This document shows positions 14,131 to 14,936 of a stretch of DNA of 14,936 nt, one piece after another. The stretch's first letter is position 1, and the number at the start of each line of letters is the position of its first letter. This stretch comes from TMED14 sp041192685. Lineage in GTDB: Bacteria; Bacteroidota; Bacteroidia; Flavobacteriales; Schleiferiaceae. The notes beneath the pieces were generated by a model that saw only the letters and a program-made list of their open reading frames with translations, had not been told where the DNA came from and did not search any database. The stretch is from the NCBI GenBank assembly GCA_041192685.1, contig JBEEMM010000024.1:1-14936 (forward strand), in the 5' to 3' direction. The translations under genes and the position numbers were made by a program.

Positions 14131-14936
14131 AAATGAATCAAACTTGGACCCTGGCCGCTCTGGCTTTTTCTGCGGCTTCTTTTGCCCAGCACGTTCCCGC
14201 TGACCGACTGTCGCACAGCAAGTTCCGACAGCTCGAGCAGGAACTGCCCACACCCAACAGCTACCGCAACGCTGCAGGGGCTCCCGGCCACGCCTACTAC
14301 CAAAACCGCGCGGACTACGACATCAAACTGAACCTCAACGAGAAGACCCACGTGCTAACCGGCACGGAATGGATTACCTACCGCAACAACAGCCCCGACG
14401 CCCTGGCCTACCTCTGGGTGCAGCTCGACCAGAACATGATGAAGCCTGGCTCTATGACGGACCAGAGCAAAAAAGGCAGCATCCCAGCCTCTATTACGCC
14501 TGAAAAAATTCAGGATGAGTACATTGACGTCTACCAGGGCGGGTTCAACATAACCGAGGTCAAGTCGGCAAGCAACAGCAATTTGCCCTACGTCATCAAC
14601 AATACCATGATGCGTGTGGACCTGCCCACTGCCCTAGCCCCGGGTCAAAGCGTCCGGTTTTACATTGCATGGAACTACCTGATTAACGACCGCATGAAGG
14701 TCGGCGGACGCAGCGGTTACGAGCATTTTAAGGATGAAGACAATACGCTTTATACCATTGCCCAATTCTTCCCGCGCATGGCTGTTTATGGCGACAACGT
14801 CGGCTGGCAGCACAAGCAGTTTTTAGGCCAGGGCGAGTTTACCCTGCCTTTTGGAGACTATAAAGTGGCCATTACCGTTCCGAGCGATCACCTGGTTGCT
14901 GCTACCGGAACACTGATGAACGAGTCCAGTGTTCTC
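14127..14936 (+). CDS. M1 family metallopeptidase, N-terminal part (3' end outside window)
   Basis: 270 codons are present and the frame is open to the window edge. A signal peptide (residues 1 to about 21, ending SFAQ) is followed by the N-terminal beta-domain of gluzincin M1 aminopeptidases as found in Bacteroidota: YYQNRADYDIKLNLNEKT (about 53-70), a WVQLDQN segment and QFFPRMAVYGDNVGWQ before the domain end. The catalytic HExxH/E and GxMEN-like motifs would lie beyond the window, so activity cannot be judged. Starts at the ATG overlapping the HupE-like stop (ATGA); Met3 is an alternative start. Likely an exported zinc aminopeptidase. Confidence 0.88.
   Translation, partial: MKMNQTWTLAALAFSAASFAQHVPADRLSHSKFRQLEQELPTPNSYRNAAGAPGHAYYQNRADYDIKLNLNEKTHVLTGTEWITYRNNSPDALAYLWVQLDQNMMKPGSMTDQSKKGSIPASITPEKIQDEYIDVYQGGFNITEVKSASNSNLPYVINNTMMRVDLPTALAPGQSVRFYIAWNYLINDRMKVGGRSGYEHFKDEDNTLYTIAQFFPRMAVYGDNVGWQHKQFLGQGEFTLPFGDYKVAITVPSDHLVAATGTLMNESSVL

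Overview
The window looks like a chromosomal segment of a Bacteroidota bacterium, most likely Flavobacteriales. The signs are: protein families typical of that phylum (YceI lipoprotein, DUF2147, DUF6268-like barrel, DUF6702 with a HupE/UreJ-like protein, GH109-type oxidoreductase); almost no Shine-Dalgarno sequences; A-rich leaders; several matches to the Bacteroidota -7 promoter motif TAnnTTTG; and dense gene packing with many ATGA/GTGA overlaps. No RNA genes, insertion sequences, CRISPR arrays or phage genes were seen, and no gap exceeds about 210 bp.

Layout. (1) 1-3294: a lower-GC block holding a homogentisate-phytyltransferase-like UbiA enzyme (minus strand, cut by the window start) translationally coupled to a SAM methyltransferase. 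Divergent from these is a single 465-residue membrane protein that joins a phytol/dolichol-kinase-like domain (VTE5 type) to a DUF92 domain (VTE6 type, phytyl-phosphate kinase), followed by a small DUF3817 membrane protein. Together they suggest a route from free prenol (phytol or similar) to prenyl diphosphate to a prenylated and methylated aromatic, that is, a tocopherol- or plastoquinol-like lipid. (2) 3418-4029: a YceI lipoprotein ending in a strong bidirectional terminator. (3) 4100-6217, minus: lipoprotein, DUF2147 protein and DUF6268-like barrel in an apparent cell-envelope operon. (4) 6428-11111, plus: a tight operon of sugar-1-phosphate nucleotidyltransferase, Tat-exported GH109-type NAD-dependent glycosidase/oxidoreductase, NahK-like anomeric hexosamine kinase, cytidine deaminase and YbdL-like methionine aminotransferase. 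(5) 11114-13033, minus: acetyl-CoA synthetase, convergent with the previous operon with 2 bp between stop codons. (6) 13070-14936, plus: DUF6702 protein, HupE/UreJ-like membrane protein and an M1 metallopeptidase (cut by the window end), all overlapping by 4 bp.

The most interesting parts are the compact phytol-salvage/homogentisate-prenylation cluster with its two-kinase fusion, the GH109-kinase-nucleotidyltransferase trio (which reads as amino-sugar release, anomeric phosphorylation and nucleotide activation), and a perfect 10-bp palindrome between acs and the DUF6702 gene whose arms each carry an outward-facing TAnnTTTG motif. All functional calls come from reading motifs and recalling families; no searches were run.
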